DNA from: Vibrio sp. 14G-20 | GTDB taxonomy: Bacteria; Pseudomonadota; Gammaproteobacteria; Enterobacterales; Vibrionaceae | Assembly: GCF_026241515.1 (NCBI RefSeq) | Contig: NZ_JAPHPW010000016.1 | Coordinates: 44,038-108,037, forward strand | Length of the DNA stretch: 64,000 bases | Direction of reading: 5' to 3' | Position numbers and translations under genes: made by a program | Part shown: piece after piece, positions 16,266-23,862 of the stretch | Position numbering within the stretch: position 1 is the first letter of the stretch | Layout of the letters: every line of letters starts with the position of its first letter | The notes under the pieces: model-generated | Told to the model about the DNA's origin: nothing | Databases searched by the model: none | Seen by the model: the letters and a program-made list of their open reading frames with translations, nothing else

Positions 16266-17186
16266 TTACGTGCTGTTTGAATTAGTGTAGTAACCAACAC
16301 CAACCAGCTTATTGTCGATCACTCGATAGTAAGTGTGTTTGGTTTCCACTTTTCTCGACAGCGGGTTTAACCATTGATAGGTGTAAACGCCACGACCATT
16401 TTCTTTAGCGAGATTCAGCATCTCAGTAAGAATTGGCTTATTGTCAGGGCTTAGAATTTCATTGTGTGACCGTCCGACAAGCTCAGGAGACACGCCATGA
16501 GCGAGCAGTTTCCCGGAGTTCATGTCTATCACAAACACATACAGGTCTCCTTCAACAAAGCTGCCTTCACTATTATTGAACTCGGCAATGCTGTCTTGCT
16601 CAGACTCTACCATCGCGGTCATGGCTCTTGCCAATAACCGCTTAGCTTCTGTTGCACTGGAGCGTTCTGGGTAATACCCCACGGCAACAATCACGTCACC
16701 GACACGCTCAAAGAAGGTCGTTTTAGGTTCGCCCATGCGATCAGTAGGGTTAGTCCAATGGTACTGAACTTCGCCAAACCCGTTGTGCACAGCTTTAGTG
16801 ATCATTTCTCTAAAAAAAGGATTACCGTAGACGTCTTGGGTATCCAAAACACTGTCGCCCACCAACACCATTGAAGAGCCACCACTGGCAAGGAATTGAC
16901 CATCAATACCAAGCGCAAATACATAGAGCTCACCGTCTATATATTCGGCGCTACTCATAAAGTCTTTTACGCTCTCATCGCCTTCTTTTTGTACATGGAC
17001 AACCGCTTTAGCAAGCAGGGTTTTGGCTCTTCTTTCAGCGTCACTGACCACATGTGGCTCTGAAATTTCGAGCACATTGACTGGCTCATTTTCTTTCGCT
17101 GTTTCTGAATGTTCGGCACGTAATCCAATACCACTGATCACTGCAAATACGGCACAACCAATAAGGATAATTCTTGATATATTCAT
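16266..17186 (-). CDS. Tandem Cache-domain extracytoplasmic protein of the TRAP operon
   Basis: About 306 residues. I chose the ATG at 17186, 11 bases after the TRAP M-subunit stop, because AGGAG precedes it; a longer frame starts at 17225. An N-terminal signal peptide or anchor ('ISRIILIGCAVFAVISGIG') is followed by two homologous Cache (sCache_2-like) repeats. Each repeat has a helix 'AKTLLAKAVVHVQKEGD' / 'AKRLLARAMTAMVESEQD', a 'LYVFALGIDGQFLASG' / 'LYVFVIDMNSGKLLAHG' core, and a 'VGYY' end. No transmembrane-plus-signalling output module follows, so it is a sensor or binding protein without a kinase. It may capture or report the TRAP substrate. Probably the last gene of the TRAP unit. Confidence 0.82.
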   Translation of the reverse strand: MNISRIILIGCAVFAVISGIGLRAEHSETAKENEPVNVLEISEPHVVSDAERRAKTLLAKAVVHVQKEGDESVKDFMSSAEYIDGELYVFALGIDGQFLASGGSSMVLVGDSVLDTQDVYGNPFFREMITKAVHNGFGEVQYHWTNPTDRMGEPKTTFFERVGDVIVAVGYYPERSSATEAKRLLARAMTAMVESEQDSIAEFNNSEGSFVEGDLYVFVIDMNSGKLLAHGVSPELVGRSHNEILSPDNKPILTEMLNLAKENGRGVYTYQWLNPLSRKVETKHTYYRVIDNKLVGVGYYTNSNST

Positions 17187-17197
17187 AGTGACTTCTC

Positions 17198-18538
17198 CTA
17201 ATAGCCCACTAAGGACGGTAGCCAAAGCGTAATTTGTGGGAAGAAAGCGATAACGAACACGCCCACTACGGATGCAAGAACAAAGGGGTGGATCTTCGCG
17301 GTGATCTGCTCGACCGTGGCCCCGCCTATCCCCGAGGCGACAAAAATATTCTCACCGAGCGGAGGCGTAGCAAAACCTATCGACAACGTACACACCACCA
17401 CAATACCTACGTGGGTTGGATCCGCGCCTAGCATATACATAATTGGCAACAGCACTGGCACGATAATCATGATCGCGGCTAACGTTTCCATGAACATGCC
17501 GACGAAAAGCAATAGCACAATAGTCAGTGCCCACACCATATACATATTGTCAGTGAAACCTAGTAATGACTCAGCCACCACGACCGGAATTTTTTGTTCG
17601 ATTAACAAGCGACCAAATACCGTTGCAGCGAATAGAATCAGCAACACACGCCCGGTAATCCATGTGGTTGTCGATAATGATTTGATGGTGCTTTTAAACG
17701 ATAACTCTCGGTGAATAAACACACCGACAAACAGCGAATAGAAAATTGCCACAACCGCTGACTCTGTTGGTGTGAACATACCGCTGTAGATACCTCCGAG
17801 AATCAAAAATGGAGCCAGTATCGACCATATGCCACGGCGTAAAGCATGTCTTACTTCGCCAAATGACCAATTCTCAGACAGCCCTTTATAGCCTTCTCGC
17901 TTGGCAATGAAGTAGTTAGTGACAACGAGTGTAGATGCCATGATGAAGCCAGGAACAACGCCTGCAACAAACAATTTAGGAATAGATAAAGAAGCAAATT
18001 GCCCGTGTTGAGCGATGGCTTCAGGCGGTGCCATTAATCCCATTGCTGAGATGCCGAAAATAACTAACGGGATGGATGGCGGAATAATGATCCCCAAGCC
18101 CCCTGATGCAGCCGTTACTGCCGATGCGTAACTCTTATCGTAATCTCGCTTAACCATTGCAGGCACCATTAGCATGCCTACCGCTGCTGTGGTTGCAGGG
18201 CCTGAACCTGAGATAGCACCAAAAAACAAACACGCCATCACGGTTGCAGCGCCAAGGCCACCCGTCACGGGTCCGGCTAAGCTCTCTGCAATATCCACCA
18301 GACGTTTGGAGATACCCGCCGCCTCCATTAATGCGCCAGCAAGAACAAAGGCTGGCAGCGCCATTAATGGGAAGTTACCCACCGAAGTGAACGCGATTTG
18401 TACTAAAGCGATGGGGTTTTTGTCGAGCAACATATAGGCCGCCATTGAAGCGCCGGCCAGTGATACTGTGATTGGTGCACCCAGAATTAACAGGGTTAAG
18501 AAACCACCAAATAAAATTAGAGTTAAATAGGATTCCAT
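17198..18538 (-). CDS. TRAP transporter large permease (DctM family)
   Basis: 446-residue inner-membrane protein with about 12 helices; it couples sodium flow to uptake of the organic acid or sulfonate delivered by the P subunit. Typical family blocks are 'LILGAPITVSLAGAS', 'PLMALPAFVLAGALMEAAGI', 'GSGPATTAAVGMLMVPAMVKRDYD' and 'PPLGENIFVASGIGGATVEQI'. It sits between the Q subunit (37 bases upstream) and the Cache gene (11 bases downstream), so all are likely one transcript. By context (TauKLM-like arrangement with tauXY and xsc) the substrate is probably taurine. Confidence 0.9.
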   Translation of the reverse strand: MESYLTLILFGGFLTLLILGAPITVSLAGASMAAYMLLDKNPIALVQIAFTSVGNFPLMALPAFVLAGALMEAAGISKRLVDIAESLAGPVTGGLGAATVMACLFFGAISGSGPATTAAVGMLMVPAMVKRDYDKSYASAVTAASGGLGIIIPPSIPLVIFGISAMGLMAPPEAIAQHGQFASLSIPKLFVAGVVPGFIMASTLVVTNYFIAKREGYKGLSENWSFGEVRHALRRGIWSILAPFLILGGIYSGMFTPTESAVVAIFYSLFVGVFIHRELSFKSTIKSLSTTTWITGRVLLILFAATVFGRLLIEQKIPVVVAESLLGFTDNMYMVWALTIVLLLFVGMFMETLAAIMIIVPVLLPIMYMLGADPTHVGIVVVCTLSIGFATPPLGENIFVASGIGGATVEQITAKIHPFVLASVVGVFVIAFFPQITLWLPSLVGY

Positions 18539-18575
18539 TATTACATCTCTCTATTACGGCTATTCTCTGTGACGA

Positions 18576-19118
18576 CTACTGTGATGACTTTTGTGCCGTC
18601 ATTTTGCGCAGTTCTTTGACTTCAGGATCTTCGTTCTTAGCGCCCTTAAATAAGCGCTCGTAGTTGTTCCAGATAATGCGCAGCATCATTAGAGAAAATG
18701 CGATTGGCAAAATCATATAGAAGTATTTCATTGGGATGCCTGTCGTCTGAGACTTCCAGAACAAATTCATTTTGTTGAACACGAAATCGTAGCTGAGATA
18801 AACAAAGTAGCCGTTAAACAGCAGCCATAAGAAGTCAGCAATGGTTTCACAGACGGTCTGAACAATCGGGGGGAAGAACTTGAAGTGAAAACTGACTCGG
18901 TTATGCGCCGACATCTTGGCCGCAACAACAGCCCCTAGATAGGCAAACCAAACAAACATGTAAGTAGCGACTTCATCACCCCAAGGTATTGAGTAATCGA
19001 AAAGCTGACGAGTAAGGATTTGTGTGAACAGCAATAGGACAAAGCTTGCTAGCAACAAACAACATGTATATTCCTCAATGTTGTTAAGGTGCTTTTTTAT
19101 TGTTTTAGCGACTGACAT
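18576..19118 (-). CDS. TRAP transporter small permease (DctQ family)
   Basis: About 180 residues with four membrane helices ('CLLLASFVLLLFTQILTRQL', 'VATYMFVWFAYLGAVVAAKM', 'IADFLWLLFNGYFVYLSYDFV', 'MKYFYMILPIAFSLMMLRIIW'). The ATG at 19118 is used because GGAGG lies five bases before it; a longer frame begins at 19142. The segment 'PWGDEVATYMFVWFAYLGA' is the DctQ hallmark. It forms the membrane complex with the M subunit. Confidence 0.88.
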   Translation of the reverse strand: MSVAKTIKKHLNNIEEYTCCLLLASFVLLLFTQILTRQLFDYSIPWGDEVATYMFVWFAYLGAVVAAKMSAHNRVSFHFKFFPPIVQTVCETIADFLWLLFNGYFVYLSYDFVFNKMNLFWKSQTTGIPMKYFYMILPIAFSLMMLRIIWNNYERLFKGAKNEDPEVKELRKMTAQKSSQ

Positions 19119-19282
19119 ATAACCTCCAATGTTGATTTCCACATGACAACCAGTCGCTCGCGGTACTAAAAAGATCAGGTACTGGACAGATCAACGAGTA
19201 AAGCCATGTAAATGCCCTACCTAACCGTTCTATCGCTAGGTGATTAAGTCGCGAAGAACAGCAGATAGGGCGAATCTAATCG

Positions 19283-20284
19283 TTACTTTCTACCTAGTAA
19301 CTCAAGAACGTCGTCTAGCTTGTCTTTGCCTCCAATGCTTGAATAGAACTTAGGCCAAACTGACTTAGTGACTTTGCTGATCCACTCTTGCTCGTTGTCT
19401 GCAGGGTCAGTGAAGACCATGCCTTTTGCTTGCAGTTCTTCACGGATCTTGTTTTCAGTATTTTCTAAGTATGCAAAGCTGTGCTCTGTCGCTTCCTGAC
19501 CCGCTTCAAGAATGATTTTTTGCATTTCAGGCGTCTGTTGTTGGAAGACTGTTTCACTGACGATTAGCGGCTCAAGAGAGAAGATATAACGAAGGTTTGT
19601 GACGTACTTTTGTACTTCATTGAACTTCATCGCATGCACAGTGATGTATGGGTTGTCTTGTCCATCAACCACACCTTGCTGCAGGCCAGTAAATGTTTCT
19701 GACCATGCCATTGGTGTTGGGTTTACGCCCCATGCTTGGTAGGAAGCAATCATGATTTCGTTACGAGGAACACGAATCACTAGTCCTTTTAGATCCGCTG
19801 GTGAAGCCACTGATTTTTTAGAGTTAGTCAGAACCCTAAAACCAGAATAAGCCCAGCCAACGATACGAACGCCAGCATCACGAATGGTGTTATCGACAAG
19901 GTCTTGACCCACTTGGCCTTGAGTTAATAGCACCGCTTCTTCTGCACTTTGAATGACATAAGGCATGGTCAATAGACCAACCGTTGGAGAGAAAGGCGTC
20001 ACGTTGTTGATCGCCAATACTGAGAAGTCGAGAAGGCCGATTGCCGCGTCGTTAACGGTGTCTTGCTCGTTGCCCAATTGACCATTCGGGAACAGGTCGA
20101 TTTTGACTTTGCCGTCTGTTTTTTGCTCCATCAATTCAGAAAATGAGGTCGCTAATTCCCACTGAGTACCACCAGCAGCATCTCCGATAGCCATTTTAAA
20201 ATTTGCTGCTGCCGCGGTATGAGATAGCATCGCTGTTGCTACAATTGTGACGCCAGCAATAATTTTATTTTTAATCAATTTCAT
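19283..20284 (-). CDS. TRAP transporter periplasmic substrate-binding protein (DctP family)
   Basis: 333 residues with a signal peptide ('IIAGVTIVATAMLSHTAAAA'). The DctP core is clear: 'GTQWELATSFSELMEQKTDGKVKIDLFPNGQLGNEQDTV', the arginine-bearing 'LKGLVIRVPRNEIMI' that binds the ligand's acid group, and 'SETFTGLQQGVVDGQDNPY'. It is the capture component for the Q and M subunits. The location between tauY and the permease genes points to taurine or a related sulfonate; a carboxylate remains possible because the sulfonate and carboxylate sites look alike in sequence. Confidence 0.9.
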   Translation of the reverse strand: MKLIKNKIIAGVTIVATAMLSHTAAAANFKMAIGDAAGGTQWELATSFSELMEQKTDGKVKIDLFPNGQLGNEQDTVNDAAIGLLDFSVLAINNVTPFSPTVGLLTMPYVIQSAEEAVLLTQGQVGQDLVDNTIRDAGVRIVGWAYSGFRVLTNSKKSVASPADLKGLVIRVPRNEIMIASYQAWGVNPTPMAWSETFTGLQQGVVDGQDNPYITVHAMKFNEVQKYVTNLRYIFSLEPLIVSETVFQQQTPEMQKIILEAGQEATEHSFAYLENTENKIREELQAKGMVFTDPADNEQEWISKVTKSVWPKFYSSIGGKDKLDDVLELLGRK

Positions 20285-20401
20285 AGTCTTAACCTTTCAT
20301 ATCATACAGACTTCCTGCCTGTACTTTGCTCACAAGGTGACCTGGTACAACTTTCCTGGTCGTAGTTCTATTTCCCTATTTTGGAAACAATGTTCGAGTA
20401 G

Positions 20402-21868
20402 CTAAAGCACTTCATCTTTTAGCGAATACCACTGATAAAGGAACTGTTGCCCTACTCTTCGAAATGGTGCAAACATCTCAGATTCCACCACTTCCCTCAC
20501 GTTGGGGAACGGAAGTTTTGATTCAAATATTGGCAAGTCAAGCTTATGACCTTCACCTGCGATCCACTGAGCGAGGCGCTTGCCTGCTTGAGCGGAGTAC
20601 ATCACACCATTGCCGCCATACCCTAGTGCGTAGAATATGGATTGCTTTGGATTCGGCTGATAGATTCTTGGCATCATGTCGTGGCTAACATCTACCCACC
20701 CCCACCATGAATAATCGATTTTGATCTGATCGAGAGAAGGGAATTTTCGAGTTAAATCCGCTCTCAACATGTCTTCGTATTTCTTGTCAGGTGCATTCTT
20801 GCCACTGATGGCACTGCGTGTACCGATCTGCACTCGGTTATCGGGTAACAAACGGTAGTAATGACGCAAAATTCTGGTATCAGTAATCACCTGATTAGTT
20901 TTGAAGTTACACGCAGCGATTTCGTCTTGAGTTAACGGACGCGTCACCATCGAGTTAGAAAGTACGGGTAATAAGCGATTCTTAAGCTCTGAATGCAAAC
21001 CTTGGCTGGTGTATCCACCGGTACAAACACCGACAGAACGAGCCTTAACCACACCACCAGGCGTTTTCAGGTAATGCACACCGTTGCGAGTTTCCCATCC
21101 CATCACAGGGCTTGCTGGGTGAACTTTTACGCCGAGTGCTCGCGCCTTTCTTAGATAACCAAACGCCAGTTTCCCTGCATGGATGCCAATACCTTCTGGC
21201 TCATGCATTGCGCCTGCTGCTTCTTGGTCGCCGACGTAATCACGCTTTACGGTTTCCGCATCTAAGATCTGCGCATCGTAATCAAACGTGTCACGCAGCA
21301 ACTTGGCTTCTTTCTCGAGTGTTGCCATCACTTTTGGACGGTGAGCAACATATAAGTGACCACCCGGCTGCGGGTCACAATCAATGTCTTTGATTAGAGA
21401 CTTAAATGTGTTCATGCCATCGACGCATTCGCGGTGCATTTTTAGCGCGGTTTCTAATCCCCAGCGTTCAATCCACTGAGAACGCTTCAAACGTCCTGAC
21501 GCACACTGAGCCTGACCACCATTTCGGGTACTGCAGCCCCAACTCATACGGTTAGCTTCAATCACAATCGCTTTAATGCCGTACATTTCAGCAAGGTGTA
21601 TCGCAGTACTTAGGCCTGTGTAGCCTGAACCGATTATCGCCACATCGACATCCATATCCGATGTAATTGGGCCATCATCTTCAGGTGGCACGCCTGCGGT
21701 ATCTACCCAATAAGTCGGGGCGTATTCCTTGCCGTGACCTGGGCTCTTGTCTTTAAGTGGGTCGTATTTTGGATCGTATCTTTCTTTTGCTTGGGTACTT
21801 TCTTGTGCTCGGGTGCTTTTCACCTTTGGTGGCACATCGGCTGCCGGTTGTTCCATTACTAAACTCAT
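20402..21868 (-). CDS. tauY: FAD-dependent oxidoreductase, taurine dehydrogenase large subunit type (TauY)
   Basis: 488 residues. The dinucleotide-binding motif 'DVAIIGSGYTGLSTAIHLAE' is at residues ~75-94, followed by 'MSWGCSTRNGGQAQ', the flavin-contact block of the DadA/glycine-oxidase family. 'NVREVV' and the C-terminal 'ALGYGGNGVMYSAQAGKRLA' complete the fold. TauY oxidises taurine to sulfoacetaldehyde and ammonia with a c-type cytochrome acceptor. The call rests on the adjoining TauX-like gene 48 bases upstream, the TRAP genes below and xsc above. The alternative is an amine oxidase such as gamma-glutamylputrescine oxidase. AGGAG precedes the ATG. Confidence 0.75.
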   Translation of the reverse strand: MSLVMEQPAADVPPKVKSTRAQESTQAKERYDPKYDPLKDKSPGHGKEYAPTYWVDTAGVPPEDDGPITSDMDVDVAIIGSGYTGLSTAIHLAEMYGIKAIVIEANRMSWGCSTRNGGQAQCASGRLKRSQWIERWGLETALKMHRECVDGMNTFKSLIKDIDCDPQPGGHLYVAHRPKVMATLEKEAKLLRDTFDYDAQILDAETVKRDYVGDQEAAGAMHEPEGIGIHAGKLAFGYLRKARALGVKVHPASPVMGWETRNGVHYLKTPGGVVKARSVGVCTGGYTSQGLHSELKNRLLPVLSNSMVTRPLTQDEIAACNFKTNQVITDTRILRHYYRLLPDNRVQIGTRSAISGKNAPDKKYEDMLRADLTRKFPSLDQIKIDYSWWGWVDVSHDMMPRIYQPNPKQSIFYALGYGGNGVMYSAQAGKRLAQWIAGEGHKLDLPIFESKLPFPNVREVVESEMFAPFRRVGQQFLYQWYSLKDEVL

Positions 21869-21916
21869 AATTCGACTCTCCTAGTCATAACACGTGAACG
21901 GGTTGTGGTTTCGTGT

Positions 21917-22354
21917 CTAGCTCTTGGGAGTGTTGTTAGGAGTCAAAAGAGGTCGTGTTTTACGGAAGGCATTTTTTACGCTGATTTTTCCCTCTTTCAG
22001 GGTAAACACATCAACCATACGAGCTTCGATGACGGTGCCATCAGGGTTAGTCGCAGAGAACGTTGATTCGCTTACCGCGCGGTCGCCACACACAAAGTGG
22101 ACAGGGTCGCTCCAGGCTGCATCTGGAAAGTTCTGCCAAACCAATTCAAAGCTATTACGAACGGCTTCGTACCCTTCGATAGTGTTTCCAAGTTCGCCTT
22201 CTCCTGCCACGGTGTGGAAGACACAGTCTTCGGTCATAAACGACATTAGCGCTTCAATATCATGGTTATTCCATGCATCACTAAAAGACTGTAAAAAGGC
22301 GGTGTCGACTTGGTTTTCCAGCACGAATGTCGCTGCATTGGTTTGCATATTCAT
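21917..22354 (-). CDS. tauX: SnoaL/NTF2-like protein, taurine dehydrogenase small subunit type (TauX)
   Basis: 145 residues in the SnoaL / ketosteroid-isomerase-like NTF2 fold: 'FLQSFSDAWNNHDIEALMSF' is the conserved helix pair, 'TEDCVFHTVAGEGEL' the first strands, and 'ARMVDVFTLKEGKISVKNAF' the final strand pair. In taurine-degraders the small subunit TauX (ketosteroid-isomerase-like) is encoded next to the large subunit, as here. Its mechanistic part is not established. It may also be an unrelated NTF2 protein, but the tauY linkage favours the call. Confidence 0.7.
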   Translation of the reverse strand: MNMQTNAATFVLENQVDTAFLQSFSDAWNNHDIEALMSFMTEDCVFHTVAGEGELGNTIEGYEAVRNSFELVWQNFPDAAWSDPVHFVCGDRAVSESTFSATNPDGTVIEARMVDVFTLKEGKISVKNAFRKTRPLLTPNNTPKS

Positions 22355-22536
22355 ATTCCAGAATCCTTTATGTTTTCGTTATTGGTTTAAATTTCAGTAG
22401 CTTTGCGCCACTTTTTTATTAGAGTGTTTAAACTAGATCTGTGAAAATTTAACAACTTGATAACAAGATTCACCACTCTAACTTCGAGTTACTTTATAAA
22501 CAATCTTTAAGCTCACAGATTTCATCTTTTTATAAA

Positions 22537-22550
22537 TTAATTAGTGTTCT
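22537..22550. repeat. 14-bp direct repeat, left flank of the FRG gene
   Basis: TTAATTAGTGTTCT, identical to 23701-23714. The pair brackets the FRG-domain gene. The surroundings are AT-rich, which raises chance matches, but a 14-bp match on both sides of one gene is unlikely to be accidental. Confidence 0.6.
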
Positions 22551-22618
22551 GATTTTATTTATCTCGTAATCACTAGATTTATATGAGGTCTAAATAAAAT
22601 CATTAGAAATATTAGACT

Positions 22619-23446
22619 TTAGTCGAAATCAAAATCTTGATGGTACTTTCGGCCATACTGCTCAAGCTGGCGATCATGAGTATTAACTTGTAACTCGATA
22701 TTACCCTCGCCTTTATTAATTGCTTGATTGCTGTCTATATGGGCTTCATTTTTCAAATCAGCCAGTTTCTCTTCAATATATTCTGTCGGTTCATTTAAAA
22801 CATTCATGGAGATTAATTCCTTTATCAGGTTTACTTTCGCTGATGGAAGAATATGAACGGATACTAGACCGTTTGAATATTCTTTTTCATCGTACAAAGG
22901 CTGAATGGCATCATTGCCACCTTCCTTAAATGGGTGAATGGAATACCACTTATCTTTTCGTTGCTCTTGCTGATCACAATCAGCCACATTGAATATCTGA
23001 GTCCTATTGAGGTCACATGGTGAGTTGAAAACACTAACTTTATGATAATCAATGGCTTTAATAATATTGATACAGTCTTTACTTTGGCTATGACATACAG
23101 ACCACAGCGCATTAATCAGGTTATCTGTCCATTCAAGTAAACGGGTTGGAAACCCCTGTTTCTTGGCTAAACACATCAGTAACCAATCGTTTATCTCGTG
23201 TGCACTCAACGAATGCCCACCATAAACTCTCACGGTCGAGAGAAGCTCTTGTTCGACACGGCGAATATTCTTTCGATTTGATCGGCCTAAGCTCGGCATC
23301 AAGTTATTATTTTCATAATCACACACGTTATAAATCAAATCACGATGTCCACTACACTCAGCAATGAGTGAATCGATTATTTCATACAGCTCTTCGAGTG
23401 AGCTTATATAACGTTTATTTTTCACAACATGCATACTACGATTCAC
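22619..23446 (-). CDS. FRG-domain protein
   Basis: 275 residues. The FRG signature is plain: 'LMCLAKKQGFPTRLLEWTDN' (residues ~92-111), with an upstream acidic/aromatic stretch 'HRDLIYNVCDYENNNLMPSL' typical of the domain's first half. FRG proteins have no proven biochemical activity but are common in accessory regions near defence and mobile genes. This gene sits alone between tauX and xsc, is AT-rich with codons unlike the catabolic genes, and is bracketed by 14-bp direct repeats, so it looks like an insertion. It starts with GTG at 23446; an ATG four codons later is equally possible, as neither has a good Shine-Dalgarno. No toxin, methylase or nuclease partner is adjacent. Confidence 0.8.
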   Translation of the reverse strand: MNRSMHVVKNKRYISSLEELYEIIDSLIAECSGHRDLIYNVCDYENNNLMPSLGRSNRKNIRRVEQELLSTVRVYGGHSLSAHEINDWLLMCLAKKQGFPTRLLEWTDNLINALWSVCHSQSKDCINIIKAIDYHKVSVFNSPCDLNRTQIFNVADCDQQEQRKDKWYSIHPFKEGGNDAIQPLYDEKEYSNGLVSVHILPSAKVNLIKELISMNVLNEPTEYIEEKLADLKNEAHIDSNQAINKGEGNIELQVNTHDRQLEQYGRKYHQDFDFD

Positions 23447-23700
23447 TTAATTTAAATCCGGTAAAATCCAAATATCAACAACCCTATCAATCTATGATAA
23501 AAACCAACCAATAATAACGATTAACCAATAGTCAACGAGTGTCGTTATTGTATTTTTCTAAAATGACAATAAGTATATATCTTCATAAACAAGTATCAGT
23601 AATAGAACCATTCACTAAGGAGCTATGAGTTAATGGTCGATTAATAATAACGAGTAACAAATTTTATATAGCTAGAACCACTTATGTTCCTAATAAACAT

Positions 23701-23714
23701 TTAATTAGTGTTCT
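23701..23714. repeat. 14-bp direct repeat, right flank of the FRG gene
   Basis: TTAATTAGTGTTCT, identical to 22537-22550. Confidence 0.6.
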
Positions 23715-23730
23715 AATGTTTAACTGGAAA

Positions 23731-23850
23731 TTATTGAACTAAGCGTTTACGTTCTTCACCTAAGTACTTTGCCAATGCCCGCTCGTATTGCCCGACCACA
23801 TTCTCGATAGCACTTTCTCTAACACTCTCGAGATTTCTGTGGCCGGACAA
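23731..23850 (-). pseudogene. Short open frame just after xsc, possible gene remnant
   Basis: In the same frame as xsc, beyond its stop codon, lies a 39-codon open frame ending 'QYERALAKYLGEERKRLVQ'. The composition looks coding (charged, helical) but the only start is TTG at 23850, with a purine run too close to act as a ribosome site. It may be the tail of a gene lost when the FRG gene inserted, or a short accidental frame. Low confidence. Confidence 0.25.
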
Positions 23851-23862
23851 ACTTCCTATGAC

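Larger units (their letters stand above)
23447..23862. other. 416-bp interval between the FRG gene and xsc
   Basis: Contains the right 14-bp direct repeat (23701-23714) and a possible short frame (23731-23850). The first 250 bases are very AT-rich and hold nothing else I can name. Confidence 0.5.

Noticed and set aside
17198..20284. C4-dicarboxylate TRAP transporter
   Set aside because: Family membership alone cannot decide the substrate; the tauXY-xsc context favours a sulfonate, so I did not name it dctPQM.
20464..21393. Open frames on the plus strand inside tauY
   Set aside because: They are shadows of a well-supported gene in another frame.
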